DNA of 64,000 nt from Holophaga sp. (GTDB taxonomy: Bacteria; Acidobacteriota; Holophagae; Holophagales; Holophagaceae). The stretch lies in assembly GCA_016715205.1 (NCBI GenBank), contig JADKBC010000009.1, forward strand, positions 1 through 64,000. Reading direction: 5' to 3'. The position numbers and the translations under genes are program-made. Below, one piece after another: positions 1-9,572 of the stretch. Position 1 is the stretch's first letter. Each line of letters begins with the position of its first letter. Below the pieces are notes generated by a model. It saw nothing but the letters and a program-made list of their open reading frames with translations, had not been told where the DNA came from and ran no database searches.

Positions 1-149
1 GCGAAAAACCACGCCCCAACGGCGCCGGGTGCGTTTCAGGGTAAGGGCAACAAAAAGCTGCTGGCTGACAGGTGTTTTCGGGCAAGTGGTCACATTCGCG
101 CCAGGGCCTGGGAATGATCCACAGGTGATCGGGCTTCCCATCAGGTTTT

Positions 150-770
150 CAATGCACCCGTCCGATTATCCAAACGGTCAAAATCCTTCAAATCCACATT
201 TCTAAGTTGTTTGAGGAACCCACTCGGCGATGGCATCCCGTTGCGCGTCACTCCGGGGCAACAGATGCGAAGGGTCCTGAAGGTGCAACATCGCCCCTTC
301 TTCAGTTCAGACTCCCCTTTGGACACTTCGCCAGAGATAGTTGGCCGCGCTCCAGGCCCGGCTATCGACAAACAACAACCCTGCGAAGGGCATCGTCGCT
401 CAGGCGACCTTACCATCCGGAAAGTCCAGACGCACAACCAAAGGCTTTTTCGATTCGATGCTGGGGCGCGGGGTGCAATCAAATAGGTTGATCAAGCTCG
501 GCGATGGGCGCCAGATCTCTCTGCCAACCGCTCTTTTCGACCGCGAGAATTTGATCCGTGGTCTCGATTGCTAGGGTAAATTCCCCCTGTGCGTTCGTCA
601 GTGCCCAGAGTTTTGACCAACCAGACCCACGTGGGGATGACGATCTGAGTACACCGAACACCGGCAACACCGCCGCGACCATCCACCACCCGGCCATTGA
701 CCTGACCTGCCAGCGCGGCAATCACAAAGATCGGCGCCAGGACGAGGCAACCACCGAGAGGGTCACGCAC
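150..770 (-). pseudogene. Remnant of a secreted protein with a carboxypeptidase-regulatory-like N-terminus (frame-broken)
   Basis: Reading leftward from a GTG at 770, one frame gives a hydrophobic signal-like start (LVLAPIFVIAALA) followed by GQVNGRVVDGRGGVAGV, which resembles the first strand of carboxypeptidase-regulatory-like beta-sandwich domains. The frame then breaks. A neighbouring frame continues with NAQGEFTLAIETTDQILAVE, which fits the same fold, and later pieces (VVRLDFPDGKVA) lie in a third frame. The GTG overlaps the stop of the receiver-domain gene upstream (GTGCGTGA), so the two were probably one operon. Family assignment is by eye and weak; the 3' limit is uncertain. Confidence 0.3.
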
Positions 771-1548
771 CGTTCTCCCCTAGCGTCCGGAAGCCAAGCT
801 CCGAGCAGATAGCACAACCGATGGCGAGTTCACCTGGGCATTGAGTGGTTTCCACAGCATCGTCCACCATGAATTCGATGGCCGTGAGTTGATCCGGCTG
901 TTCCTTGGCACACAACAGCAGGATGGGTAAACCCGCGGTGGTGGGCCCCTTACGCTAACTCCGCCAGGGCCTTGTGACATGGATTCAAGCTCAAGATCCA
1001 TATCCATGACTAACAGCCGATCCTCTGGGTGAATCTCGCCACGATGGAATCCACAAATTCAAGAATCCAAGTTGTGTAGCCCATCCTGGCCAAACTGGGC
1101 GGAGAGCTGGGCCTCCCCGCAAGCTTGATGAGGAGAAGCCAAAGAATGGAGGCCTGTCCTGCGGGAACGGGTGTTCCCCTACTTTTTCCTCAATTCCATA
1201 AGGTGCATGGAGTTGCACCCTAATTCCGCATCACCGCATCATCGATGCGCTCCGGCCTCTATAGTCGTCCGCCCCGGCCTCCAAGCTACGGTCGTGGGCA
1301 TTGGCCTTCACATCGGTGAGCATGACCACCGGAATGTCTCGGTGCGGGGATCCGCCCAGCTCGCGGCAATAGGCGACCACCACGCCCAGCATGATCACAT
1401 CCAGCAGAATCAGCTCGGGGCGGCGCTTAGCTAGGTAAGACCGGGCATCTTCCACGTTGGGGACGGATTCCGCCTTCTCGCCCCAGCGCCCCCCCAATCA
1501 CAAGGGCAGCATGCGCCGAAGAGCGCAAGGTCATCGACCAGAGAATGC
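763..1548 (-). pseudogene. Receiver (response-regulator) domain protein, frame-broken; possibly two receiver domains
   Basis: On the minus strand a receiver domain is visible in pieces. LVDDLALF near 1535 resembles the acidic start, RPELILLDVIM (about 1420-1390) carries the phosphoacceptor Asp, and IPVVMLTDVKANAHDRSL plus EAGADDY (about 1340-1265) match the beta4/alpha4 region. Further down, at about 935-765, another frame reads GLPILLLCAKEQPDQLTAIE, then a GELA stretch, ending in a stop at 763-765. That looks like the end of a second receiver domain, or the same protein after indels. A PleD-like double-receiver arrangement is possible. Several single-base indels are needed to join the pieces; no output domain is seen. 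Confidence 0.45.
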
Positions 1549-1729
1549 GGCCGGGCTCTCGAGTGGATTCTGCCAACCTTGCCTCGCTTCACCTGCCTAG
1601 CCCCAAGACAGCTTGCCGGACGGAACAACTAAATCATGGCCACCGGAGAAGGCGGAATCCCGGGCCCAGCCAGGATCAGCAGAAGACCTGCCCACCGGCC
1701 TGGGGGTACGTAATGGGTTCGAGGTTTTC

Positions 1730-3559
1730 GTGACTGATCCCCGCCTTATCAGGAATTTTTCCATCATCGCCCCACATCGACCATGGCAAGTCGACCCTGG
1801 CCGACCGCCTGCTGGAGTTGACCCACACCGTCGCCATGCAGGATATGCAGGCCCAGATCCTGGACGATATGGAACTGGAGCGGGAGCGTGGCATCACCAT
1901 CAAGGCCCGCCCGTCACCACGAAATACCCGGCCAAGGACGGGGAAATCTATACCCTGAACCTCATCGATACGCCCGGCCATGGATTTTACTTATGAAGTG
2001 AGCCGCAGTCTTGCCGCCTGCGAAGGCGCCGTGCTACCGGTGGTTGACAGCACCCAGGGCGTAGAAGCCCAGACCCTAGTTAACACCACCTAGCCTTGGA
2101 AAATGAGCTTGGGGGTATTTCCAGTTCACAACAAGACCGATCTGCCTTCCAGCGAACCCGAGCGCGTGCTGGAAGAAATCAGATCGGTGATCGGCCTGGT
2201 GGACATCGCCAACGCTGTCAACATCTCGGCCAAAACCGGCGAGAACTGCGAAGAGGTGCTGGAAAAGATCTCAAATGCATCCCGCCGCCCCAGGGGAGAC
2301 CCCAAGGCACCCCCTGCGAGGTCACGTTTGATCTTTGACAGCTACTACGACCAATAAAGGGCATCGTCGGCCTTATCCCGCATCACCAACGGCACCCCTG
2401 CACCCCGGGGAAACCATCCACTTCATGGCCACTGGTTCCGGATCACCGGGTGGATGAAATCGGCGTGTTCAGCCCCAAAATGCAAACTCGACCTTAGAAA
2501 ATGAGCGTGGGCGAAGTGGGCTACCTCACGGGCGGCATCAAACAATTGTCCAGATGTGAAGGTGGGCGACACCATCACCCATGCCCTGACCAACTACGAA
2601 GCCCTCCACCGACGATGCTGAAGGGTTTCAAAGAACTCCAACCTGTGGTCTTCGCGGGCATTTTCCCCACCAACAGCGATGACTATGAAAACCTGCGCAA
2701 CGCCAGGACAAGTTGCGCCTCAACAACAACAGCTTCCACTACGAGCCTGAAACCAGCCAGGCCCTTGGCTTTGGCTTCCGCTGCCGGGTTTCTCGGCCTC
2801 CTGCACATGAAATCGTTCAGAACGCCTGGAGCTGAATACGACCTGGATCTGATCACCACCGCACCCAGCGTGCGCTACTCACGTCTTCCTCACCGATGAC
2901 ACAGAAGTGGATGTGGATAACCCCGCCAAACTGCCGCCCCTGCCCAAGATCGCCCGCATCGAAGAACCGCTGATCGAGGCCACCATTCTCCACCCGGCCC
3001 GACTTCGTCGTTGGCCTGCTCAAGCTCTGCGAAGAGCGTCACGGCATCCAACAACGCCTGGAATATGTGGGCAAGACCTCGTGATGCTGGTGTACGAACT
3101 ACCCCTGAATGAAGTGGTGCTGGACTTCTACGACAAGCTGAAATCCATTTCCAAGGGCTATGCCAGCTTCGTTACCACATGAAGGATTACCGCGAATCCG
3201 ATCTGGTGAAGATGGACATCTGGTCAACGCGAAGACCCCCATCGATGCGCTTTCGGTGTTGATCCACCGCTCCAGAGCAGAACATGGGCCATCAGTTGAC
3301 GGTCAAGATGAAGGGAAGTCATTCCCTCCCAAATGTTTGACGTGGCTATCAGGCAGCCATCGGCGCCAAGATCGTGGCCCGCACCAACGTAAAAAGCCCG
3401 CCGCAAGGAAGTGTCGCCAAGTGCTATGGCGGCGACGTCAGCCCGCAAGAAGAAACTGCTTAACAAGCAGAAGGAAGGCAAGAAGCGCATGAAGAGCATC
3501 GGCAACGTGGAGATTCCCCAGGAAGCCTTCTGGCGATTCTCAAAGTTGGAGACGATTAA
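1730..3559 (+). pseudogene. lepA: Elongation factor 4 (LepA), full length but broken by many indels
   Basis: LepA is the ribosome back-translocating GTPase. The whole protein of about 600 residues can be read by switching frames: a GTG start at 1730 (TDPRLIRNFSIIA), the P-loop region where an extra C turns AHIDHGKS into APHRPWQV, the switch I region ERERGITIKARP, LIDTPGH, the domain II segment around KGIVG, the C-terminal GFGFRC-type region, and the end RRKEVLAKCYGGDV followed by SIGNVEIPQEAF and a stop at 3557-3559. Substitutions look rare; nearly all damage is one-base gain or loss beside short homopolymers. That pattern favours sequencing or assembly error over genuine decay, but a real pseudogene cannot be excluded from the window alone. 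Confidence 0.85.
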
Positions 3560-3730
3560 TGCGCTTCTTGCATGAGCATTCGTCGCGCATGAGCTGAAGC
3601 AGGAGCGGAGGGAAAAGCTGAAGGCGAAACCCGAAGGGCGCAGCCCACGGATGGGCTGCGTCAAAGCATCGGCAACATGGAGATTCCCCAGGAAGCCTTC
3701 TGGCGATTCTCAAAGTTGGAGACGATTAAT
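3495..3730 (+). repeat. 66-bp direct repeat of the lepA 3' end (copies 3495-3560 and 3665-3730)
   Basis: The last 66 bases of lepA, including its stop codon, recur 170 bp downstream with one mismatch (G at 3507, A at 3677). Both copies lack the same base in the run that should encode EAFLAIL (GCCTTCTGGCG). The frameshift therefore predates the duplication, or an assembler copied one erroneous stretch twice. The 104 bp between them hold no recognisable gene. Confidence 0.85.
3639..3660 (+). other. Perfect 9-bp hairpin between the two lepA end copies
   Basis: CGCAGCCCA and TGGGCTGCG pair perfectly around a CGGA loop. It lies about 80 bases after the lepA stop, where a terminator would be expected, but no T tract follows, so factor-independent termination is not demonstrated. 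Confidence 0.4.
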
Positions 3731-3814
3731 ACGCCAACCTACGGTCGGACTTCAGTCAAGGCACCCAAAATCATCGATAGCCCCACGGGATTTGTGCTCG
3801 GTGGGACCCAGAAA

Positions 3815-3979
3815 ATGGTCCTGCTTGTGCTGTTGGGCCTCCTGCTCTACTTCCGCCTCTACCAGCGCCGCCGCAAGAAAGACCGCATCTGTTCCCACTG
3901 CAACCATCGGAACCCACCCCATCGTCAAAATTGTTCCAACTGCAGTGCCCCGCTAATGGATCTTCGTCCCAACCACTAA
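3815..3979 (+). CDS. Small single-pass membrane protein with a C-terminal zinc ribbon
   Basis: The 54-residue product starts with a hydrophobic helix (MVLLVLLGLLLYF, residues 1-13), then a basic stretch (RRRKK) and a four-cysteine zinc-ribbon motif, CSHCNHRNPPHRQNCSNC, near the C-terminus. The predicted layout is one membrane helix with a cytoplasmic metal-binding tail; the function is unknown. The ATG at 3815 has a purine-rich GGTGGGA eight bases upstream. The open frame extends further upstream but only into the duplicated lepA end, so the internal start is preferred. Given the error-rich surroundings, the N-terminus could be truncated by an indel. Confidence 0.5.
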   Translation: MVLLVLLGLLLYFRLYQRRRKKDRICSHCNHRNPPHRQNCSNCSAPLMDLRPNH

Positions 3980-4018
3980 TGAAAAGCCCGGAAAATCCGG
4001 GGCTTTTCATTAGTGGTT
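3971..4018. terminator. Bidirectional terminator-like inverted repeat between convergent genes
   Basis: The arms 3971-3992 and 3996-4018 pair over 22 bp with one bulged G around a three-base loop, including AAAAGCC/GGCTTTT runs that serve both directions. The stop codon of the rightward zinc-ribbon gene lies inside the left arm, and the leftward gene ends at 4026, so the element sits exactly at the convergence point. Confidence 0.8.
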
Positions 4019-4025
4019 GCGAATC

Positions 4026-4321
4026 CTACAGATCGATTTCGCCCACGCCGAGATCGTCCGCTTCTTCATTGCCTTCCTGAATGGCAGAGCCGACATCCAG
4101 ATCGTTTTCCATGCCGAGCATATCGCTGGCGGAGGAATACATTTGACCCACGGTCTGTTTGCGCGTTTCGAGGGTCTGGATGAGTTCCTGCACCCGCTTG
4201 ATCTCATCATTGAGGTGCTGCCACTCGGCGCAGATCGTGCGATTCATCTCGTCGACTTCCTGGCGGCCTAAGCGCTCAAGGCGCTCTGGTAGAAACCTTG
4301 TTGTTCCTTGCTGAGATCCAT
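4026..4321 (-). pseudogene. Small charged helical protein of unknown function, one frameshift
   Basis: Minus-strand ATG at 4321 gives MDLSKEQQ, then the frame must shift by one base near 4295-4303 to continue FLPERLERLGRQEVDEMN and on to a stop at 4026. The joined product is about 98 residues. A central heptad-like stretch (EWQHLNDEIKRVQELIQTLE) suggests a coiled coil, and the tail is acidic (EGNEEADDLGVGEIDL). No family was recognised. It follows the disrupted kinase gene on the same strand after a gap of about 60 bp and ends at the shared terminator. Confidence 0.45.
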
Positions 4322-4379
4322 GGGTGCTCCAGGGAAAGAAATGGTGAGAAAAAATCAAGGCTGGTGCTGGAATGATTGA

Positions 4380-6531
4380 TCATACCCGATTCAGTGGACC
4401 ACCAGCCACGAATGCGATTGCGATGGCAGCCAGGATGAGTGCTGCCGCGGGCAACATCCATCTCCGGGGTGAATCGGATCCCAGCCCAAGATCCTGTGGT
4501 GGGAGGGAGCGGTTCAGGAGCCGGGGTCGGATTGCTGGAAACAGCCACACTGGTCACGCTGGTGGGTGGATCCGGCTGGCGGGAGGCGCGCAAACCTTCG
4601 CTCACCCTCACTTCCGAAGAAAGAGCGTCGTGGTTGCAATGGGAATCGGCTGGCGATGAGGGCTTCCACTTGTTCCTTAGTACCTCGAGGAGCGTGCTGC
4701 CGTATCCGGCGATGTCGTGTTCCACCGGTTCGTTGCCGCTGCGCCCCAGCAACCCTTTGAGGTCACGTTCCGGAAACGGGCGGATGGAGTAACCTCTGGT
4801 CCCACGTTTTTCTGCAGAGCACGCTCGACGATGGAACCTTGCGCGCGACACCCAGAGAGTTGACGCCTCGGATGTCTGGATTTTTGCCCAGGCGCACTTT
4901 TTCCAGCACGCCCAGTTCGCTGTCCGCCTGAAAGCAGCGCTCGCCGGTCAACAGTTCGAACAGCACCAGGCCGAGGGAATAGATATCGGATCGACTATCC
5001 AAGGGCTGGCCCAGGGCCTGCTCGGGGCTCATGTAGAGCAACTTGCCCCAGGGGGCACCGCCACCGTCTGGGTGGTTTTGGTGGCCGCCTTGGCGATGCC
5101 AAAATCCACCAGCTTCAGCCCCCATCACTGGAGATCAGCACGTTCTGGGGGCTGATGTCCCGGTGGACCAGTTTCAATTCCTTGTCGTTCATGCCTTTTT
5201 TGCGGTGCGCATAATCCAGGGCACCGGCCACTTTCATGGTGACAAAGGCGGCCACCGGTTCAGGCATCGGCAGTTCCGAATTCGCGGACCTTGCGCAGCA
5301 GGCTCCGGAGATCCTTGCCGTCCACGTATTCCATGGCGATGTAGTAGAAACCGCTGGCCTTCCCCAGGTCGAAAATCTGCACGATATTGGGGTGGGTCAA
5401 CTGGGCCGCGAGCTTGGCCTACGTCGATGAACATCCGCACGACTCATCGTTGTCCGAAAGGTGCGGAAGAATGCGCTTGATGGCCACAATTTTTTTCGAA
5501 ATTATGCACCGCGCTGACATCGCTTTGAACAATTCGGCCATGCCACCCACCGCGATTTTTTCGAGCAGGTAGTAGTTCCCGAATTCTTCGATAACTCCGC
5601 TTTTTCATCCACCACAGGCTGGATCGAGGGAAGAAAGGGGCGCGGCAATGGGCTTTGGCGCAAGGGGAGCCGGCCCCGTGGTGTCCACGAACTCGATGGC
5701 TTCGGCGGAGATGGGGGTTCAGGGAACCCCCCGCTTCATCTCCAAAGGGATCGTTGATTCCCGAAATGCCACTGAGTGTGAATTCATTTTTCTTGGGTGC
5801 CGCCGCAACAGGCAAAGGTGCTGGAAGATCCTTGGCGAGGCCAGGAAGCTGCACCGTTGGCTGCATGGGCTTGGCAACGACCGGCGGCCGAGAACTTGGA
5901 ATGGGAATTTGCAGCGGCTTGGGCGCCGACACCACTTTGGGGATGGACGGCGCAGGCGGGACGGGCGGGGCAGGCGGCGCGGGTGGAACGGTTGGGGCAA
6001 CGAGAGGCGTCGCACTCGGTGGAGGTGTTGGTGGTGCAGCTACGCTGGCAAAGAAGGGTTGGGTTTTGGTTGGAGGGAGGGGCGCGGCCTTTGGTGTCTC
6101 GATTTCTGCCAGGATGTCCGCGAAGAGGTCTTCCGCCGTGAACTTGTGTTTCTCGCGACGCTTGAGGGTGAGGATTTCGTTGAGGGCATCCGCCCATGTT
6201 GGCCGGCAGCAACGAACGGTCAGGTCCCCCGCACATCCGGGATCGGAATATGGAAGCCCTTCCCGGCAGAGGCAGCGTTGTCTGCGCCCTTGAATACCAC
6301 CACCGGCACATCATGGTCCTGGGACCGCATGGACTGCACGGCGTGGAGGGCCGCTTCGCCACTGAGAAAGGGGTCCAGTAGGATCAGGGAGGTCTCCGTG
6401 CCCCCCACGAAAGCCGGTGCCTCCGCACAGGATGTGTAGGCCACATCCCAGCCATCTTTGGCCAAGGCCTCCCCGACCCCTGCGGATTTCAGGGACTGGC
6501 CATCCAGGATCAGAAGGAGAGGTCGGGACAT
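4380..6531 (-). pseudogene. Receiver-like domain / Pro-rich linker / Ser-Thr protein kinase fusion with C-terminal membrane helix, frame-broken
   Basis: From ATG 6531 the N-terminus (MSRPLLLILDGQSL, then SLILLDPFLSGEAALHAVQ and VPVVVFKG) reads as a receiver-like domain with the phosphoacceptor-position Asp kept but only one of the usual N-terminal acidic residues. After a frame switch comes a long Pro/Ala linker (about 6060-5780). Hanks-type kinase pieces follow in shifting frames: HPNIVQIFDLG, AMEYVDGKDLRSLL, LKLVDFGIAKAA, MSPEQALGQPLDSRSDIY and LGLVLFELLTGERCF. A Ser/Pro-rich segment and a hydrophobic helix (AALILAAIAIAFVAGG) end at a stop at 4380-4382. Receiver-kinase fusions are uncommon, so the order is worth confirming with corrected sequence. 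At least six indels are needed. Confidence 0.65.
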
Positions 6532-6714
6532 GCGCGCTCGAAGAAAGATCCTTATTCTATCGGCCCCACTGCAAGCACGATAGGCTTTGAATCCCCTTCT
6601 CTGCTCGGTTTTTTTGCGCTCGCGGTTTTCTGCTTTGTGGGGTATTCTGTCAGACCGGTCCAATAGGGGCGCACGTCCCGGGACGAATCTACGGCGAAGG
6701 GGGGGATAACATAC

Positions 6715-6929
6715 ATGCCACTGGTCAAGATCAAAGAAGACGAGACCTTCGAGAACGCGCTACGACGCTTTAAGCGAAAGTGCGAAAAGTCCGGCATCCT
6801 GAGCGAACTAAAAAAGCGCCAGCACTACGAGGAAGCCAGCGCCAAGCGAAAGCGGGAAGATGCTTTGCCGCCCGGAAGAAGTCCCTCAAGCGCCTGTCCC
6901 AGGAACGCCGCATTATGGGAACGCCTTAA
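6715..6929 (+). pseudogene. rpsU: 30S ribosomal protein S21, one-base deletion as read
   Basis: The start MPLVKIKEDETFENALRRFK is textbook S21, preceded by a strong purine run (GAAGGGGGGGA) before the ATG at 6715. The frame breaks at about 6867, where TTTGCCGCC should read TTTGGCCGCC. Restoring one G gives AARKKSLKRLSQERRIMGTP and a stop at 6927-6929, a normal S21 length of about 71 residues. A frameshift in the middle of a ribosomal protein gene is unlikely in a living cell unless another copy exists, which supports sequence error in this part of the window. Confidence 0.88.
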
Positions 6930-6953
6930 TCCCATCGCCCTGCGCGACCTTGA

Positions 6954-6979
6954 AGGCCCGCTTCCCGCGGGCCTTTTTT
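6954..6979 (+). terminator. Rho-independent terminator after rpsU
   Basis: AGGCCCGC (6954-6961) pairs with GCGGGCCT (6967-6974) around TTCCC, followed by TTTTT. It lies 25 bases after the rpsU stop and 26 bases before the mutS2 start. Confidence 0.9.
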
Positions 6980-7004
6980 GTTATCCGGTAATCTTATTTC
7001 CAGA

Positions 7005-9446
7005 ATGACTCACCCCACCCGCGCCCAGCAGATCGAACTCGATGCCGTGGAATTCTCCACGGTGGCGGCCTTCATCTCCCGAGGCGCCAAGACCCGCGCG
7101 GGCCGTCGCGCCCTGGACCAGATGCAGCCATGGGATCAGGGCGCGGCCCTGCGCCGGTTGCGGCAACAGGAACTTGCTCCGCTCTGGGAAACCCAACCGG
7201 CAGCCCTGCCCATCGTGGCTTTCGATGAGGCTCTGGCCGAAATTCTCAATCCGGCGGGCTGGCCCCTTCCCGAGCATTGGCGGCAGCTGCGCGAAGGCCT
7301 TCACGCCACGGCGTCGCTGCTGCGCAACATCGCCTCGATTGGCTGGCCCGAAGATCGCCCTGCCCCTCCCGGCACCCACCTGGGCATCGACCTCCTGCAG
7401 GTCACCGCAGCCTTGCTACCCGATCCAACCTCCATCGTGGCCCTGTTGCAGAAGAGCTTCACGGAGGATGGCCAGTTGGACCCGCTCCGAGTGCCAGGGT
7501 TGGCAGATCTCCATCGCGAGCGCCAGCGCCGCTTCCAGTCGGTTCAAAACCGCCTGCAGCGCATCCTCCAGGATGTGCCGGACGCTTGTCAGGAACAAAG
7601 CATCGTCGAACGCAATGGGCGGTACTGCCTACCGGTACGGGTGGACCGCAAAGGCAGCGTGCCGGGTCTGGTGCTGGATCGCAGTTCCAGCGGTGCCACG
7701 GTATTCCTGGAGCCCTTCGAAGTCGTCTCCCTCAACAACGATTTCGTGGAGGCGGATCGGGAATACACCCAGGCGGTGCAGGCCTTCCTGCGGGATCTGC
7801 TGGATCGCTTGCGCGCCCGCCGGGAGGATTTCGAACGATGGCACGGCTTCCAGGGCGAGGCTGATGAGATTCTGGCGCTGCTGCGCTGGCGGGCGCTGTG
7901 CGACGGGGTGTTGCCGGAGCTCGGAACTTCTCGACTTCACGTGCTCGAAGCCCGCCACCCACTGCTGCTTCCCGCTGTGCGCCTGGCCCTGGACCTGGAG
8001 CCCCTCGACCATGACGTAGTGCCCCTGAGCCTGGAATTGGATGAATCCCGCCCTGGACTCGTGATCTCCGGCTCCAATACCGGTGGCAAGACCGTGGTGC
8101 TCAAAACCGTGGGGCTGCTGTCCGCCTTGGCCCATTCGGGGTGCGCCATTCCTGCCAAAGCGGGTACCGAACTGCCCCTGCTCAGCACCCTACATGCCGA
8201 TATCGGGGATCACCAAACCCTGATTGGCAGCCTCTCCACCTTCAGCAGCCATATCCTGCATTTGAAAACCATTCTGACCCAGGCCAAGCGGAGTGGCCTT
8301 GTGCTGCTGGATGAACTGGGTACGGGCACCGACCCCAAAGAAGGCGCCGCCCTGGGCATCGCAGTGCTGCAAGCCCTTTCCCGCCGCCAGTGCTGGGTGC
8401 TCTGCTCCACCCACCTGGGCGAGATCAGCCAGTGGGCCATCCGACATCCACGATTCCAGAATGCCTCCGTGCAGTTCGATGAAAACCGCTTGGCGCCCAC
8501 CTACCGATTGATGGTGGGCCAGCCCGGCCAAAGCCGCGCCCTCACCATCGCTGCGAAACTGGGCCTGCCCCGTTTCGTGCTGGATCATGCGGAAAAGGTC
8601 CTGGGTCGCCGTGAGCAGGATTGGCGCGAGTTTCTGAAATCCCTGGAGGCGGATCGTCTGCGCCTCATGGACCAGGCCGAGGAACAAGCCAAACGGGAGG
8701 CTGCCCTACTCAAGGACCAGAGAATCCTGAGCGAGCGGGAAGAGGCCCTGCGCCAAAGCCACGAGAAATTCCAGCAGGACAACCGCGAGAAGATCCAGCG
8801 GGTGCTGGATTTCCTGGAGCATGAATCCAAGCGCTTGGTGAAAGAACTGAAGGAAAAACAACGCAGCATCGAACCCTTGAACGCGGACCGTATCGGCACG
8901 GAAGCCGGTGAACGGGTCAAAACCCTGGAGCAGATCGCCCGGGCCGAACTACAACCCATCAGGCTGGCGCCGCGCCCTGCCAAACAAAGTGCGGAGCTAA
9001 GGCTTGACGGCTATGCCCGACACCGCGGACTTGGTGTAGAAGGCCGCGTCATCACCCTGAAGGGTGACCGCGTCACCTTACAAACCCCCCAAGGACGCCG
9101 CCTGGAGGCCCGGGTAGGGGAATTGGAACCCATCGTCAGGGCCGATTTCGATGCCGCCAGCCAGCCGGTGGGGCGAGTACGCATCCGGGCCACGGCCCAC
9201 GATTCAACCAGTGAGATCAACCTGATCGGGCGTGCCTCCGACGATATTCAATTCGAGGTCCACCGGTTCCTGGAGGAAGCCCTGGCTTCCGGCCAGAAAT
9301 TCATCCGCGTCGTCCACGGCCATGGCACCGGCCGCCTGAAAGCCGCGGTGCGAGAGGCCTTGCACGGCCATCCCGGCATCACCCGCATTGAAGATGCGCC
9401 CCAAAACCAGGGCGGCGCCGGCGCCACGGTAATCACACTGCGCTGA
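7005..9446 (+). CDS. mutS2: Endonuclease MutS2
   Basis: MutS2 is a MutS-family ATPase with a C-terminal Smr nuclease domain; it acts in recombination control or rescue of collided ribosomes rather than classical mismatch repair. The 813-residue product has the N-terminal MutS2 core, a Walker A (SGSNTGGKT, about residue 355), the Walker B/signature region LVLLDELGTGTDPKEGA, a long charged coiled coil (about 540-650), and an Smr domain over the last 80 residues with the VHGHGTGRL motif. The ATG at 7005 is preferred over an upstream in-frame TTG that lies in the rpsU terminator tail. It is the first intact gene of the window. Confidence 0.95.
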   Translation: MTHPTRAQQIELDAVEFSTVAAFISRGAKTRAGRRALDQMQPWDQGAALRRLRQQELAPLWETQPAALPIVAFDEALAEILNPAGWPLPEHWRQLREGLHATASLLRNIASIGWPEDRPAPPGTHLGIDLLQVTAALLPDPTSIVALLQKSFTEDGQLDPLRVPGLADLHRERQRRFQSVQNRLQRILQDVPDACQEQSIVERNGRYCLPVRVDRKGSVPGLVLDRSSSGATVFLEPFEVVSLNNDFVEADREYTQAVQAFLRDLLDRLRARREDFERWHGFQGEADEILALLRWRALCDGVLPELGTSRLHVLEARHPLLLPAVRLALDLEPLDHDVVPLSLELDESRPGLVISGSNTGGKTVVLKTVGLLSALAHSGCAIPAKAGTELPLLSTLHADIGDHQTLIGSLSTFSSHILHLKTILTQAKRSGLVLLDELGTGTDPKEGAALGIAVLQALSRRQCWVLCSTHLGEISQWAIRHPRFQNASVQFDENRLAPTYRLMVGQPGQSRALTIAAKLGLPRFVLDHAEKVLGRREQDWREFLKSLEADRLRLMDQAEEQAKREAALLKDQRILSEREEALRQSHEKFQQDNREKIQRVLDFLEHESKRLVKELKEKQRSIEPLNADRIGTEAGERVKTLEQIARAELQPIRLAPRPAKQSAELRLDGYARHRGLGVEGRVITLKGDRVTLQTPQGRRLEARVGELEPIVRADFDAASQPVGRVRIRATAHDSTSEINLIGRASDDIQFEVHRFLEEALASGQKFIRVVHGHGTGRLKAAVREALHGHPGITRIEDAPQNQGGAGATVITLR

Positions 9447-9490
9447 TTGTTTTTTCCCCGGCAAAATCGAAAGCATTCAACCCCACAAAA

Positions 9491-9520
9491 AAACAGAGAG
9501 AGAAAAATCCCTCTCTGTTT
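9491..9520. terminator. Bidirectional terminator between mutS2 and the aminotransferase gene
   Basis: AAACAGAGAG (9491-9500) pairs perfectly with CTCTCTGTTT (9511-9520). An A-run on the left gives a T tract for the minus strand and T-rich sequence follows on the right, fitting the two convergent genes. Confidence 0.85.
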
Positions 9521-9572
9521 CTTTCTTGGTGCCCGCCCGCAGGGAGGCTTCGTGTGTCTGGGTGGCTAGCTA

